Assembly (NCBI RefSeq): GCF_005250615.1
Contig: NZ_SULM01000005.1
Location: 186,001-250,000, forward strand
Direction of reading: 5' to 3'
Source: Pseudomonas rhizoryzae
Lineage (GTDB): Bacteria > Pseudomonadota > Gammaproteobacteria > Pseudomonadales > Pseudomonadaceae
Length of the DNA stretch: 64,000 nucleotides
Shown here: in pieces, positions 17,871 through 27,175 of the stretch
Layout of the letters: every line of letters starts with the position of its first letter
Position numbering within the stretch: position 1 is the first letter of the stretch
Translations under genes and position numbers: made by a program
Notes under the pieces: model-generated
Seen by the model: the letters and a program-made list of their open reading frames with translations, nothing else
Told to the model about the DNA's origin: nothing
The model's database searches: none

Positions 17871-17923
17871 CGATACTTTTTTGACTTGGACAGGCAGCCA
17901 CGCGACTGATCAAAAAAGTATCG
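17871..17923. promoter_or_regulatory. Perfect 14-bp inverted repeat in the regulator/binding-protein intergenic region
   Basis: CGATACTTTTTTGA at 17871-17884 and its exact reverse complement at 17910-17923, 25 bases apart, centred between the divergent AraC and binding-protein genes. Likely operator for the adjacent AraC protein or a related regulator; the size of the half-sites and the spacing suit a dimer binding two half-sites. A chance 14-bp perfect repeat at this spot is improbable. Confidence 0.7.
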
Positions 17924-18025
17924 GTGGCTGGTCAGAGACTCGTTAGCAAAGGCCGGATGGGTGCTGCTGTAATCAGTCCCAGCCTAGGTGCCGAAATCAA
18001 ATTCCTACCGATGGCCATCCTTCAT

Positions 18026-18037
18026 AACAACAACAAG
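18026..18037 (+). promoter_or_regulatory. CA motif (Hfq/Crc target-like) in the leader of the polyol binding-protein gene
   Basis: AACAACAACAAG about 33 bases before the start codon. It fits the AAnAAnAA pattern bound by Hfq with Crc for catabolite repression in Pseudomonas. Control by Crc is inferred. Confidence 0.55.
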
Positions 18038-18069
18038 CTGCCGTACGCGGCAGTCACGGAGAGAAGACG

Positions 18070-19377
18070 ATGAAGCCCTCCTTCGCTTTGCTGCTGTCCG
18101 CCAGTCTCGGTTTCACCGGCGTCGCCCAGGCCGTCGAGTCGGTCACCATCGCCACGGTCAATAACAGCGACATGATCCGCATGCAGCGGCTGTCCCAGGT
18201 GTTCGAGCAGCAGCATCCCGATATCAAGCTCAATTGGGTGGTGCTCGAAGAGAACGTGCTGCGCCAGCGCCTGACCACCGACATCACCACTGGCGGCGGC
18301 CAGTTCGACGTCCTCACCATAGGTACCTACGAGACCCCGCTCTGGGGCGCCAAGGGCTGGCTGGAACCGATGAAGGAACTACCCGCGAGCTACGCCGTCA
18401 ACGACATCTTCCCAGCCGTGCGCGAGGGGCTGTCGGTCAAGGGGACCCTCTATGCCCTGCCGTTCTATGGCGAGAGCACCGTCACCTACTATCGCAAGGA
18501 CCTGTTCCAGCAGGCCGGCCTCACCATGCCCGCCCAGCCCACCTGGTCGCAGCTCGGGGCCTTCGCCGCCAAGCTCAACCAGCCGGACAAGGAACAGTAC
18601 GGCCTGTGCCTGAGGGGCAAGCCCGGCTGGGGTGAGAACGTCGCGGTCATCAGCATCCTGGCCAACGCCTTCGGCGCCCGCTGGTTCGATATGCAGTGGC
18701 AGCCACAACTCACCAGTCCCGAATGGAAGGCCGCCGCCACCTTCTATGTCGACACCCTGCGGAAATACGGACCGCCCGGTGCCTCCAGCAATGGCTTCAA
18801 CGAAAACCTGGCGCTGTTCAATAGCGGCAAGTGCGCCCTCTGGGTCGACGCCAGCGTGGCCGGCTCCTTCACCACCGACAAGAGCCAGAGCAAGGTAGCC
18901 GATCAGGTCGGTTTCGCCGCCTCGCCCCACGAGGTCACCGACAAGGGCTCTTCCTGGCTGTATGCCTGGTCACTGGGCATCCCGGCCACCTCCAAGCATA
19001 AGGACGCGGCCAAGACCTTCATCACCTGGGCCACCTCGAAGGACTATATCCAGCTGGTGGCGGACAAGGACGGCATCGCCAACGTGCCGCCGGGTACCCG
19101 CGAATCCACCTACAGCCCGGCCTACCTGGCGGCGGCGCCCTTCGCCAAGATCACCCTGGAGATGATGCAGCACGCCGATCCGGCGCATCCCTCGGCCCAG
19201 CCGGTGCCCTACGTCGGTATCCAGTACGTGACCATCCCCGAGTTCCAGGCCATAGGCACCAGCGTCGGCCAGTTATTCGCCGCCGCCCTCACCGGGCAGA
19301 TGAGCGTCGAGCAGGCGCTGAACGCCGCCCAGACCTCGACCGCCCGCGAGATGAAGCGCGCCGGTTATCCCAGATAG
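18070..19377 (+). CDS. Sorbitol/mannitol ABC transporter substrate-binding protein (SmoE/MtlE type)
   Basis: A 435-residue periplasmic protein with a cleavable signal peptide (MKPSFALLLSASLGFTGVAQA) and the solute-binding family 1 fold. Segments such as QFDVLTIGTYETPLWGAKGWL, GTLYALPFYGESTVTYYRKDLF and WGENVAVISILANAFGARWFD are characteristic of the mannitol/sorbitol binding proteins MtlE and SmoE. GAGAAGAC precedes ATG 18070. Normally followed by two permeases and an ATPase; here the next gene, 73 bp on, is the dehydrogenase, so the binding protein is locally orphaned. Confidence 0.88.
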   Translation: MKPSFALLLSASLGFTGVAQAVESVTIATVNNSDMIRMQRLSQVFEQQHPDIKLNWVVLEENVLRQRLTTDITTGGGQFDVLTIGTYETPLWGAKGWLEPMKELPASYAVNDIFPAVREGLSVKGTLYALPFYGESTVTYYRKDLFQQAGLTMPAQPTWSQLGAFAAKLNQPDKEQYGLCLRGKPGWGENVAVISILANAFGARWFDMQWQPQLTSPEWKAAATFYVDTLRKYGPPGASSNGFNENLALFNSGKCALWVDASVAGSFTTDKSQSKVADQVGFAASPHEVTDKGSSWLYAWSLGIPATSKHKDAAKTFITWATSKDYIQLVADKDGIANVPPGTRESTYSPAYLAAAPFAKITLEMMQHADPAHPSAQPVPYVGIQYVTIPEFQAIGTSVGQLFAAALTGQMSVEQALNAAQTSTAREMKRAGYPR

Positions 19378-19450
19378 CGCCCGACTCACCTAAGGCCCTG
19401 GTGCTGTGCCTCGCCTGCACCGGGGCTCTTCCTTTATAGGAGCAAAGAAC

Positions 19451-20224
19451 ATGAACAGACTGGAAGGAAAAAGCGCTCTCATCACCGGCGCTGCACGTGG
19501 CATCGGCAAGGCCTTCGCCCAGGCCTATATCAAGGAAGGGGCGACGGTTGCCATCGCCGACATCAACATTGATAGAGCCCAGGCGACCGCCGCGGAGCTG
19601 GGAGAAGGCGCCTATGCGGTGACGATGGACGTCACCGATCAGGCCTCCATCGAGGCGGCCATCGCCCAGGTGGTCGCCACCGCCGGCAAGCTGGATATCC
19701 TGGTCAACAACGCCGCCCTGTTCGATCTGGCCCCCATCGTCGAGATCACCCGGGAAAGCTACGACCGACTGTTCTCCATCAATGTGGCCGGCACCCTCTT
19801 CACCCTACAGGCCGCGGCGCGGCAGATGATCGCCCAGGGCCATGGCGGCAAGATCATCAACATGGCCAGCCAGGCGGGCCGCCGTGGCGAGGCGCTGGTG
19901 GCCGTCTATTGCGCGACCAAGGCCGCGGTGATCAGCCTCACCCAGTCGGCCGGGCTCAACCTCATCGAGCATCGCATCAACGTCAATGCCATCGCCCCTG
20001 GGGTGGTCGACGGCGAGCATTGGGAAGGCGTGGACGCCCTCTTCGCTCGTTATGAAAATCGCCCCCTGGGTGAAAAGAAGCGCCTGGTCGGCGAAGCCGT
20101 GCCCTATGGCCGCATGGGGACGGCAGAGGATCTGGTCGGTATGGCGGTATTCCTCGCCTCCAGTGACAGCGACTTCGTGGTCTCCCAGACCTACAACGTG
20201 GATGGCGGCAACTGGATGAGCTGA
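19451..20224 (+). CDS. Sorbitol dehydrogenase (SmoS type short-chain dehydrogenase)
   Basis: A 257-residue SDR oxidising sorbitol (L-iditol/galactitol also possible) to the ketose with NAD. Cofactor motif TGAARGIGK, NNAAL, catalytic Ser in MASQAGRRGEALV, YCATK as the Tyr-x3-Lys pair, and the SmoS-like tail VAQTYNVDGGNWMS-type (here VSQTYNVDGGNWMS). NAIAPGVVDGEHWEGVDA is diagnostic of SmoS. ATG 19451 has TAGGAG upstream and is chosen over upstream starts lacking it. Functions with the binding protein before it. Confidence 0.91.
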   Translation: MNRLEGKSALITGAARGIGKAFAQAYIKEGATVAIADINIDRAQATAAELGEGAYAVTMDVTDQASIEAAIAQVVATAGKLDILVNNAALFDLAPIVEITRESYDRLFSINVAGTLFTLQAAARQMIAQGHGGKIINMASQAGRRGEALVAVYCATKAAVISLTQSAGLNLIEHRINVNAIAPGVVDGEHWEGVDALFARYENRPLGEKKRLVGEAVPYGRMGTAEDLVGMAVFLASSDSDFVVSQTYNVDGGNWMS

Positions 20225-20225
20225 G

Positions 20226-20819
20226 CTAGCTCAGATCGTGCAAATCCTTGATGGTCGCCGGCCCGATCTGGAGGTCGGCGAAGGTCACCTCCAGGCCTTC
20301 TCGCTGTGGTGAGCAGCAATAGGGACCGACCTGCAGGGTTGCGCCCTCACCTGCCGTAAATCGGCACAGGCGCAGCAGCGGCCAGGTCAAGCCATCCAGG
20401 GAGTACTGGATGCGCAGCACCTCGGCGTGCAGCGTCATACGCAGCCAGAAACCCCAAACCGCATCGGGCATGGCCCCTAGGGCCCAATCGGAATAGCCCT
20501 GGGTCAGCACACTGCCCAGGTGGGCGATGTCATCGCTGATCTCCAGCCCGGTCTTGCACCAATGGTCGGTACTCGACCGGACCATCAGGCCGGCCTGGTC
20601 ATAGAGCTGGGTAAAGGTGCCGGTGATGCGCACCTGGGCGGTAAAGTCGTCTCCGGCCGCATAGCCAAGAAAATGCCCGCTATCCCGCTGGAAGCCGTAT
20701 TGGGTCTTCTGCCAGAAGTCGGTGCCGGCGTCGGTGCGGATCTGTAACAGCCCGTCCGCATAGGACCAATGCGTCGGCTCGTTCAGCCAGAGGGATGGCA
20801 GGGTCTTGGCGAGGGTCAT
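20226..20819 (-). CDS. DUF1349 domain protein
   Basis: A 197-residue soluble protein of the DUF1349 family (concanavalin-like beta sandwich): FWQKTQYGFQRDSGHFLGY, DFTAQVRITGTFTQLYDQAGLMVR and HWCKTGLEISDDIAHLGSVLT are typical. Enzymatic activity is not established for the family; carbohydrate binding is suggested by fold. Its stop abuts the convergent dehydrogenase stop (one base apart). Confidence 0.8.
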   Translation of the reverse strand: MTLAKTLPSLWLNEPTHWSYADGLLQIRTDAGTDFWQKTQYGFQRDSGHFLGYAAGDDFTAQVRITGTFTQLYDQAGLMVRSSTDHWCKTGLEISDDIAHLGSVLTQGYSDWALGAMPDAVWGFWLRMTLHAEVLRIQYSLDGLTWPLLRLCRFTAGEGATLQVGPYCCSPQREGLEVTFADLQIGPATIKDLHDLS

Positions 20820-20897
20820 GGCTGGCTATCCGCAGTCGATGGGCTGTCGAAACCTTAGATCATGAATCTCGCCTGCGCCAAAGCGTGATGGGCGAAT

Positions 20898-21389
20898 CTA
20901 GCTGAGGAAGGCCAGCACCTGCTGGGGATAGAGCTTGGTGACCATCATCAGCAGGATGACGAACATGCCCAGAAAGCCCGCTACCCCCATCCAGAACCAG
21001 AGCCGGTAGGCACGCTGGAAGTCCGGGCCGAGCGCCCTGCCCTCGGCGACCGCGATCCTGGCCAGCTTCAGCATCCGTCCCTGCAACCAGAGCACCGGCA
21101 GCCAAAGCGCACCCACGGCGAAGAACAGCACGAGCGATCCGAAGACCCATCCAGACGTGACTGGCAGCCCCATCAGGCTGACCAGAGCGATACCTGTCCC
21201 CAATTGCAGAAAACCCGCGGGGGTGGTGATCCAGGTATCGAAGAACACCACCAGGCGCGCCACGTGCGCAATCACCTCCGGTACGCGGCTGCGGGTGGTG
21301 GCGATGAGGTAGAGGTAGGACCCCATGCCGAAGCCGAACAGGAAGATCGCAGCCAGAATGTGCAGATACTTGAGCAGGAGGTAGGTCAT
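20898..21389 (-). CDS. DUF2269 family integral membrane protein
   Basis: A 163-residue protein with four predicted membrane helices and the DUF2269 opening (LLLKYLHILAAIFLFGFGMGSYLYLIATTR), probably an inner-membrane protein of unknown function. ATG 21389 overlaps the upstream stop (ATGA) and has GGAGG seven bases before it; the ATG six bases earlier sits too close to that ribosome site. Coupled to the saccharopine dehydrogenase-like gene. Confidence 0.82.
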   Translation of the reverse strand: MTYLLLKYLHILAAIFLFGFGMGSYLYLIATTRSRVPEVIAHVARLVVFFDTWITTPAGFLQLGTGIALVSLMGLPVTSGWVFGSLVLFFAVGALWLPVLWLQGRMLKLARIAVAEGRALGPDFQRAYRLWFWMGVAGFLGMFVILLMMVTKLYPQQVLAFLS

Positions 21390-22486
21390 CGCCATTCCTC
21401 CCTGACCGTGATGAACGCGGGGCCTATTTCCTCCAGATACTCCTGCAGGGTTAGCTCACCCACGCAGACACGGGCACCAGGAACCGGGCGATAGCCCGCG
21501 GCCATCTTGCGCGCCAGGGCGATGGCGGCGCAGCAGGGAATCTGGGGCCCCTTGTCGTGCGTCGCCAGCAGTTCCCAGCGATAGCCCAAGGGGCGCCCAC
21601 CGGCGATGCCGTTCAACTCCATATAGAAGGCGCTCTTGCCATTGCCGAGGCGTTCGAAACGCTGGCCGAGGCGGTGCAGCCACTGCGCTGCGCGGTCAGT
21701 GTCAGTCATGAATCCGCTGCGGACGGCGCAGGCCAGCAGGTAGTTGGCCAGGGTACCCAGGGCCAGACCCGGTCCAGCTTTGAAGCGGATATCACCCGCA
21801 CCGTAGCGTTGCGGGAACACGGCCATGTCGGGCACATCTACGTCGGCCACCAGGCGCCATCCGCGCATGCCCTTTATCCTTACCCAGTGCAGTCCCTGCC
21901 AGCCCGGTACCGGGCAAAGCTGACCGTCGCGCTGTTGCGGGATGGGCCGCCCGGCATAGCTGAGCACGCCCTTGACCGTAGACAGACCGGGCATCTTGGC
22001 CGACGAGGTGATGCCGTAGTGCAGCCCCTGCAGGTGAAAACCAGCCTCGGCCTTTGCCAGAAAGGCATCTATGACCGCTGCCGATAACGTGGGCACGGAG
22101 CTGCAGCCACTCAACAGGGCTACACCCCGGGCGCGGGCAGCGTCATCCAGGTGAGCGATGTCGGCGACGAACTGCCGGGCATCGGACAGATCGCAATAAT
22201 GCGCCCCCGCTTCGACACAGGCGCGGGCGATGGCATGAGTTTGCCCCTGGAACGGCCCGGCGGTATGGATGACGAGATCGATCTGCAAGGTGCGCAAGGC
22301 GGTGGCGAATTCCGGACCTAGGGCGTCGCCCTGCCAGAACCTGGCCCCCAGTTCCTCCGCCAGCGTCGCCACCTGGGCAGCACGCCCCACCAGGACCAGA
22401 TCGATCCCCTGCTCCCGCGCCAGGCGGCGACTGATGATGGAACCGAAATTTCCATACGCACCCACCACCATTACAGTCAGACTCAC
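21386..22486 (-). CDS. Saccharopine dehydrogenase-like NAD(P)-binding oxidoreductase
   Basis: A 366-residue protein. The N-terminal Rossmann motif is VVGAYGNFGSIISRRLA, followed by HTAGPFQGQTHAIARACVEAGAHYCDLSD, the hallmark of the saccharopine dehydrogenase NADP-binding superfamily. The substrate is unknown. GTG 22486 is the chosen start: AAGG lies six bases upstream, and the 45 codons of open frame before it are basic and unlike the family. It is coupled to the DUF2269 gene and follows the iac-type genes on the same strand, so it might supply a reductase step there. Confidence 0.78.
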   Translation of the reverse strand: MSLTVMVVGAYGNFGSIISRRLAREQGIDLVLVGRAAQVATLAEELGARFWQGDALGPEFATALRTLQIDLVIHTAGPFQGQTHAIARACVEAGAHYCDLSDARQFVADIAHLDDAARARGVALLSGCSSVPTLSAAVIDAFLAKAEAGFHLQGLHYGITSSAKMPGLSTVKGVLSYAGRPIPQQRDGQLCPVPGWQGLHWVRIKGMRGWRLVADVDVPDMAVFPQRYGAGDIRFKAGPGLALGTLANYLLACAVRSGFMTDTDRAAQWLHRLGQRFERLGNGKSAFYMELNGIAGGRPLGYRWELLATHDKGPQIPCCAAIALARKMAAGYRPVPGARVCVGELTLQEYLEEIGPAFITVREEWR

Positions 22487-22711
22487 CGGCAACCTTCCCT
22501 CTTTCCCTGGACGATGCGTCGCGAGCCATGCAGGCCGCGTCCTCCGTGAGCTTAGGCCAACTGAGGGCGCGTTGCTGGTAGCGAGCCGACTGAGCGTACG
22601 GTCAAGAGCGCGAATGGCCAAAAGTCCAACCGAGCAGACACCGGAGCCGTCTGCCTGCTGCAGGTGCGGCGCAAAGCCTGGAGCGGCACGCCGGTCATAC
22701 TGCCCTGCCCC

Positions 22712-23227
22712 TCACCCCCGCACCGGCACAGGCAGAGCCGCCTCGCTGTTCCAGAGACTCACGGGGCGGCTGAACAAATTCTCGGTCTGGAAGTGCGCCA
22801 TGCGCCAGGCGCCTTCTTCGAGCGCGAAGTCCACCTTCAGGCGAGCGCCATTGAGGTGGGAGGCGCCGTCGGCGAAGGTGCTGGTTTGCAGCATGACCCA
22901 GAGACCCACACCTCTGTCATGTTCTACCGTGATGACCTCGCTGGTGAGGAAGTGCACGTTGAGGGCGAAGTGCTCCGGGGTCTTCATGTAGGTGGCGAAC
23001 ATGGCACGGATTTCCTCACGGCCGCGGTAGCCGCCGAAGCTGCCGGCGTAGCGGGCGCCCTTGCCTTCCCAGCGTGCGTCGCGGGTGAACAGTTCGCTCA
23101 ATTCATCCAGCGGTGTCGCGGCGTTCAGTTGATCGCACAGGGTCATGTAGCGGTTGATGCAGCAGCGAATCGCCTGCTGGTGTTCGAAGGCTTCCAGGCG
23201 TTGGTGCAGGCTGGGCAAATCGATCAT
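22712..23227 (-). CDS. SnoaL-like (NTF2 fold) protein, IacI candidate
   Basis: A 171-residue protein of the SnoaL_4/NTF2 fold: AIRCCINRYMTLCDQL ... LSELFTRDARWEGKG ... GREEIRAMFATYMKTPEHFALN ... LTSEVITVEHDRGVGLWVML. The same fold and the position directly after an amidase (ATGA overlap) match iacI-iacH of indole-3-acetate clusters. The IacI role is not firmly known; a ring-opening or tautomerising role is conceivable. Confidence 0.75.
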   Translation of the reverse strand: MIDLPSLHQRLEAFEHQQAIRCCINRYMTLCDQLNAATPLDELSELFTRDARWEGKGARYAGSFGGYRGREEIRAMFATYMKTPEHFALNVHFLTSEVITVEHDRGVGLWVMLQTSTFADGASHLNGARLKVDFALEEGAWRMAHFQTENLFSRPVSLWNSEAALPVPVRG

Positions 23228-24381
23228 GGCGCGTCTCCAGCGAGGGGATCGGGGGTCGCGGCTGAAGCCGCGTAGACGTTCAGCAGCAGTCGCTCCGCCA
23301 CGGCCAGCAGGCGTTCATCCGCGCCTTTGGCGGCCACCAGTTGCAGGCCGGCGGGCAGACCTTTGGCGGTCGTCAACGGGATGGTCAGGGCGGGATGGCC
23401 GGACAGATTGAAGGGGCGCACCAGTGAGGTCATGCCCAGCACCGCACGGGTATCGGTAGCCTCTTCCAGGCGTAGCGGTACCGCGGGCATGGTGGGCAGC
23501 GCGATGACGTCGAAACGCCTCAGCACCTCATCCACTTCCGCGGTGAAGGCGCGACGAACCCTTTCGGCCTGGGCCAATTCCGCCTCGGTGGTCTGGCCCG
23601 CGGCGATCAGGCGCTGGGCGACGTCCGCGCCGACCTTGCCGGAGGCCAGCAAGGCTTCGCAGGCAAGAAAGGTTTCCCGGTTGATGACCGTCATGCCCGC
23701 GGCGTAGGCCGCATCGAAATGGCTGAAGCGGATATCCGTCAGCGCTAGCCCACTGGCCGACAGCGCGCGGGCGACGGCATGTTCCACCTCGGGCTCAGCC
23801 GCTACGCGAAGCACGGCGAGGCTGGCGCTTTCCGGTACCGGAAGCGGCTGGAAGGTCGGGTCCATCAAGGTCATGGCCCTGCCGAGCATGGGCAGGGAGG
23901 CAGCCAAGGGACCGACACAATCCAGGCTGCTCCGCTCCGGCATGACCCCTACCCGGCTGATCCGGCCAAAGGTGGGCTTCAGACCGAAAATCCCGCAGCA
24001 GCAGGCCGGAATACGCACGGAGCCCCCGGTGTCGGTGCCCAGGCTGAAATCCGCCAGTCCGGCGGCCACGGCGGCGGCGGAACCGCTGGAAGAACCACCC
24101 GGGATCAGCGCCGGAAAGCGCGGGTTGACGGGCGTTCCCTGGTACCTGTTGAGCCCCGTGGTACCGAAGGCCAGCTCGTGCAAGCTGACCTTGGCGGTGA
24201 GGTGGGCACCGTTGGCCAGCAGGCGCTCCACCACGTCCGCGTGGCGCCGCGCGGGAGGTGCATCCGCCAAGGCCCGCGAGGAGGCCCGGGTGGGATGGCC
24301 GGCCACGTCCAGGGTGTCCTTGACGACGACTCTGGGGCCGCCGGGCGTACCCAGGTCGAGGGTTTCAACGATGAGGGGCAT
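23224..24381 (-). CDS. Amidase signature enzyme, IacH candidate
   Basis: A 385-residue amidase. The Ser-cisSer-Lys triad is visible: Lys in VVVKDTLDVAG, the cis-Ser and nucleophile region in IPGGSSSGSAAAVAAGL and GTDTGGSVRIPA. In iac clusters an amidase (IacH) acts on an oxindole-type intermediate; that assignment here comes from context. Overlaps iacI by four bases. Alternative: general arylamide amidase. Confidence 0.8.
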   Translation of the reverse strand: MPLIVETLDLGTPGGPRVVVKDTLDVAGHPTRASSRALADAPPARRHADVVERLLANGAHLTAKVSLHELAFGTTGLNRYQGTPVNPRFPALIPGGSSSGSAAAVAAGLADFSLGTDTGGSVRIPACCCGIFGLKPTFGRISRVGVMPERSSLDCVGPLAASLPMLGRAMTLMDPTFQPLPVPESASLAVLRVAAEPEVEHAVARALSASGLALTDIRFSHFDAAYAAGMTVINRETFLACEALLASGKVGADVAQRLIAAGQTTEAELAQAERVRRAFTAEVDEVLRRFDVIALPTMPAVPLRLEEATDTRAVLGMTSLVRPFNLSGHPALTIPLTTAKGLPAGLQLVAAKGADERLLAVAERLLLNVYAASAATPDPLAGDAP

Positions 24382-24447
24382 CGGGGTATCTCCTTGCTGG
24401 ACGGTCCGCGTGCCGATACCGCACGCGGTAGACGTCGGGGGTTCGAT

Positions 24448-25791
24448 TCACGAGCTGACCGGGGCGGATACCGATGGCTCTGCGGAGGCGTTGCGCGGCA
24501 CGGGCTGCGCCGGACGGATGGAGATGACCGCGACCGTGGTGATCGCGCCCATGACGATCAGCATCACCGACACCGGCCAGGCATCCCGATAGAGACTGAA
24601 CAGCGCCGTGGCGGCCAGCGGCGCCATGCCGCCCGAGAAGATGGAGGCGATCTCGTGTCCCATCGCCAGGCCCGAATAGCGCACCTTGGGCGGGAACAAC
24701 TCACCCATGAGCGCGGGCTGGGTACCGATCATGGCGCCGTGGCAGACGGCCATGCCGATCAGCGCGGCCAGGTAGACCCACAGCGCCTCATGGGTATCGA
24801 GCATCCAGAAGAAGGGAAAGGCGAACAGCATGAGGCCGACCGAGCCGATGGCGTAGACCGGGCGCCGGCCGATGCGGTCGGACAGCCACCCCCAGAACAC
24901 CAGGGTGAAGGCCTCGACGATCATCGCCAGCATGACGCTGGCGAGCACCAGCTGGGTATCCAGGCCAGTGAACTTGGCATAGGCGACGGTGAAGGCCAGG
25001 AACAGATAGGCACTGCCGTTCTCGGCGATGCGCAGGCCAATGGCTTGCAGCACCGCCTTGGGATGCCCGCGCAGGACTTCCATCACCGGCATATGCACTG
25101 CGGCTTCCTGCTCGACCGTCTTCACGAACTCCTGGCTTTCCGGCAGGCTGCGGCGGATGTAAACGCCGACCCCGAAAATCACGATGCTGGCCAGGAACGG
25201 CAGCCGCCAGCCCCAGCTCATGAGGTCGTCCTGCGGCAACAGCTGCACCAGATAGAAGGCCACCGCCGACAGCACGAAGCCACCCACCACGCCGAGTTGG
25301 CTCCAGGCGGCATAGAAGCCGACCCGGCCCTTGGGCGCGTTCTCGCTGATCATCAGCACCCCGCCGCCCCACTCGCCTCCCGAGGCTACCCCCTGCAGGA
25401 TGCGCAGCAGTACCAGGCAGACCGGCGCCAGGTAGCCCGCCTGTTCGTAGGTGGGCAACAGTCCCATGGTGAAGGTGGCGACCCCCATGATGGCGAGGGT
25501 CATCACCAGCGCCTTCTTGCGCCCGGACTTGTCGCCAATGTGGCCGAAGATCAGCCCACCCAGGGGCCGTGCCAGGAACCCCACCGCGAAGCCGGCGAAG
25601 GAGGCCATGGTGCCCAATACCGGATCGGTCCCCGCCGGGAAGAACAGGGGCCCGAAGATCAGCGCGGCGGCCGTACCGTAGAGAAAAAAGTCGTACCACT
25701 CCAGGGCATTGCCCAGTACCGACGCGAAGACGATGCGCCTCAGGGTGCGGGGATCGTTCTGTTGCTGTCGCTGAGTGTTGAGAAGTGTCAT
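24448..25791 (-). CDS. MFS transporter of the metabolite:H+ symporter (MHS) family
   Basis: A 447-residue, twelve-helix permease. The start region LRRIVFASVLGNALEWYDFFLYGTAA and GGLIFGHIGDKSGRKKAL are the MHS hallmarks shared with ShiA, KgtP and ProP; SVGGEW-type loop (LQGVASGGEWGGGVLM) also present. It stands between porin and amidase genes and would import an aromatic acid, plausibly indole-3-acetate or a derivative, by proton symport. A second MHS gene lies at 35212-36600. Confidence 0.88.
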   Translation of the reverse strand: MTLLNTQRQQQNDPRTLRRIVFASVLGNALEWYDFFLYGTAAALIFGPLFFPAGTDPVLGTMASFAGFAVGFLARPLGGLIFGHIGDKSGRKKALVMTLAIMGVATFTMGLLPTYEQAGYLAPVCLVLLRILQGVASGGEWGGGVLMISENAPKGRVGFYAAWSQLGVVGGFVLSAVAFYLVQLLPQDDLMSWGWRLPFLASIVIFGVGVYIRRSLPESQEFVKTVEQEAAVHMPVMEVLRGHPKAVLQAIGLRIAENGSAYLFLAFTVAYAKFTGLDTQLVLASVMLAMIVEAFTLVFWGWLSDRIGRRPVYAIGSVGLMLFAFPFFWMLDTHEALWVYLAALIGMAVCHGAMIGTQPALMGELFPPKVRYSGLAMGHEIASIFSGGMAPLAATALFSLYRDAWPVSVMLIVMGAITTVAVISIRPAQPVPRNASAEPSVSAPVSS

Positions 25792-25813
25792 GGGCGATAG
25801 GTCTCCGGTTCTG

Positions 25814-27058
25814 TTACCAGAACTTCCAGGTATAGGAAGTGATCAGGCGGTATTCGTTGTAGTCGGTTTCGTACTTGCGCTGGACACGGAAGTTCTTGAG
25901 TTCGAAACTCAGGCGTTGGAAGAGTCCGCTTTGCACGGTGTAATTGATGATGACATCGCGTTCGTTCTCGGCATCGTTTTCCAAGCCCGTTCCGCGATCA
26001 ATGTTTGAGCCTTTGATATAACGGGTGAACAATCGCAAGCCCGGCAATCCCACTTCGGCGAAATTGTAGCCGTAGCGCACCGACCAACTCCGCTCTTCCG
26101 GGCGAATGAACGGAATACCCGACCAGTTCGGCAGATAGAGTTGCGGCGCATAACCGTTGAGCGTCGGAAAGTTGGTCTCGCCGAGCATGCGCTGATAACT
26201 GATGCCTACCAGATGACCGCTCTTCTCCAGGGTGACCAGGCCACTGTAGGCCCGGTTGTCGACCGGGCCGCCCCGGGCGCTGCCGTCTTCCCGGTTGTTG
26301 AAGTAGCCGAGCTGGGTGCTCAGCAGGTAGCCATCGCCGAAGGCCAGGGCGTGCTTGAGGCCGCCGTAGTCCTGCCGGTAGATGTCATTCAGGACACCAT
26401 GGAAATAGCTGACGCTCAGGTTCGGCGTGATGGCATAGGTGGCTCCCGCGAAGTCCAGCCCGTCACTGTCCTGGCTATCGCTCGTCCCATAGCGATACAG
26501 CCGCTCGTGATTGGCGGATTCCCGCGTCACGATGGACCAGAAGCGTCCGGCCGTGAGCTGTAGGCGGTCGATATCGCGGGATTCGATGACCGCCCCTTGA
26601 TAGATGGTGTCGAGCAAGCGGCTGGGGTCGTTGGAGGCCACCGGCAGGTTCGGCTTCTGGTCGCCGATCCGTACCAGGGTCTTGGCGAACTTCAGTTTCA
26701 AGGTCGCGCCGGCCCGGCCGTAGTCGTCCGCCGCCCGCTGGTGGTAGAGGCTATAGGGCAAGGAACCATCGTTGCCGGTCGAGTCCAGGCGTAATGCGTA
26801 TTGCCCATTCACATCCAGGCCGACGGCCAGCGGCGTATCGGTGTAGCCCGATTCGAATTGCAGATCGAAGCCCTGAGACCAATTACCGACCCGGTCGACC
26901 GGCGCATCGCCATTGGTGAAGTTTCGATCCAGATAGAGATTTCTTAGATTGATGAAAAGATGGCTATCGTCGCCGATAGCGGCGACGACATTGAACGGAA
27001 GTGCTGAGCCGAATAACAGGCACAGCGATGTAGCACGCAACGGCGAATTGAGTTCCAT
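25814..27058 (-). CDS. OprD-family outer-membrane porin
   Basis: A 414-residue porin with a signal peptide (cut near NVVAA) and the OprD pattern: HLFINLRNLYLDRNF, NWSQGFDLQFESGYT, LGYFNNREDG, and a C-terminal beta strand ending in Trp-Lys-Phe-Trp (aromatic end). Such channels carry carboxylates, aromatic acids and peptides through the outer membrane of Pseudomonas. It is co-oriented with the catabolic genes and the MHS transporter, making a two-membrane import route. Confidence 0.9.
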   Translation of the reverse strand: MELNSPLRATSLCLLFGSALPFNVVAAIGDDSHLFINLRNLYLDRNFTNGDAPVDRVGNWSQGFDLQFESGYTDTPLAVGLDVNGQYALRLDSTGNDGSLPYSLYHQRAADDYGRAGATLKLKFAKTLVRIGDQKPNLPVASNDPSRLLDTIYQGAVIESRDIDRLQLTAGRFWSIVTRESANHERLYRYGTSDSQDSDGLDFAGATYAITPNLSVSYFHGVLNDIYRQDYGGLKHALAFGDGYLLSTQLGYFNNREDGSARGGPVDNRAYSGLVTLEKSGHLVGISYQRMLGETNFPTLNGYAPQLYLPNWSGIPFIRPEERSWSVRYGYNFAEVGLPGLRLFTRYIKGSNIDRGTGLENDAENERDVIINYTVQSGLFQRLSFELKNFRVQRKYETDYNEYRLITSYTWKFW

Positions 27059-27175
27059 TGTGCAGCCCTGAAAGGGTTAACCAGCAAGGGGTAATAGTGA
27101 ATCCTGGGCAGAATCAAGCCGCGGCGTATTACCCGCCTGCATATAACCTATTGTTGTTATTTTGTTTCAGTTGAG

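Noticed and set aside
23779-25800. A 673-codon frame on the plus strand across the amidase and MFS genes
   Set aside because: Antisense artefact of high GC: His/Gln/Arg-rich, no fold; both real genes are on the minus strand.
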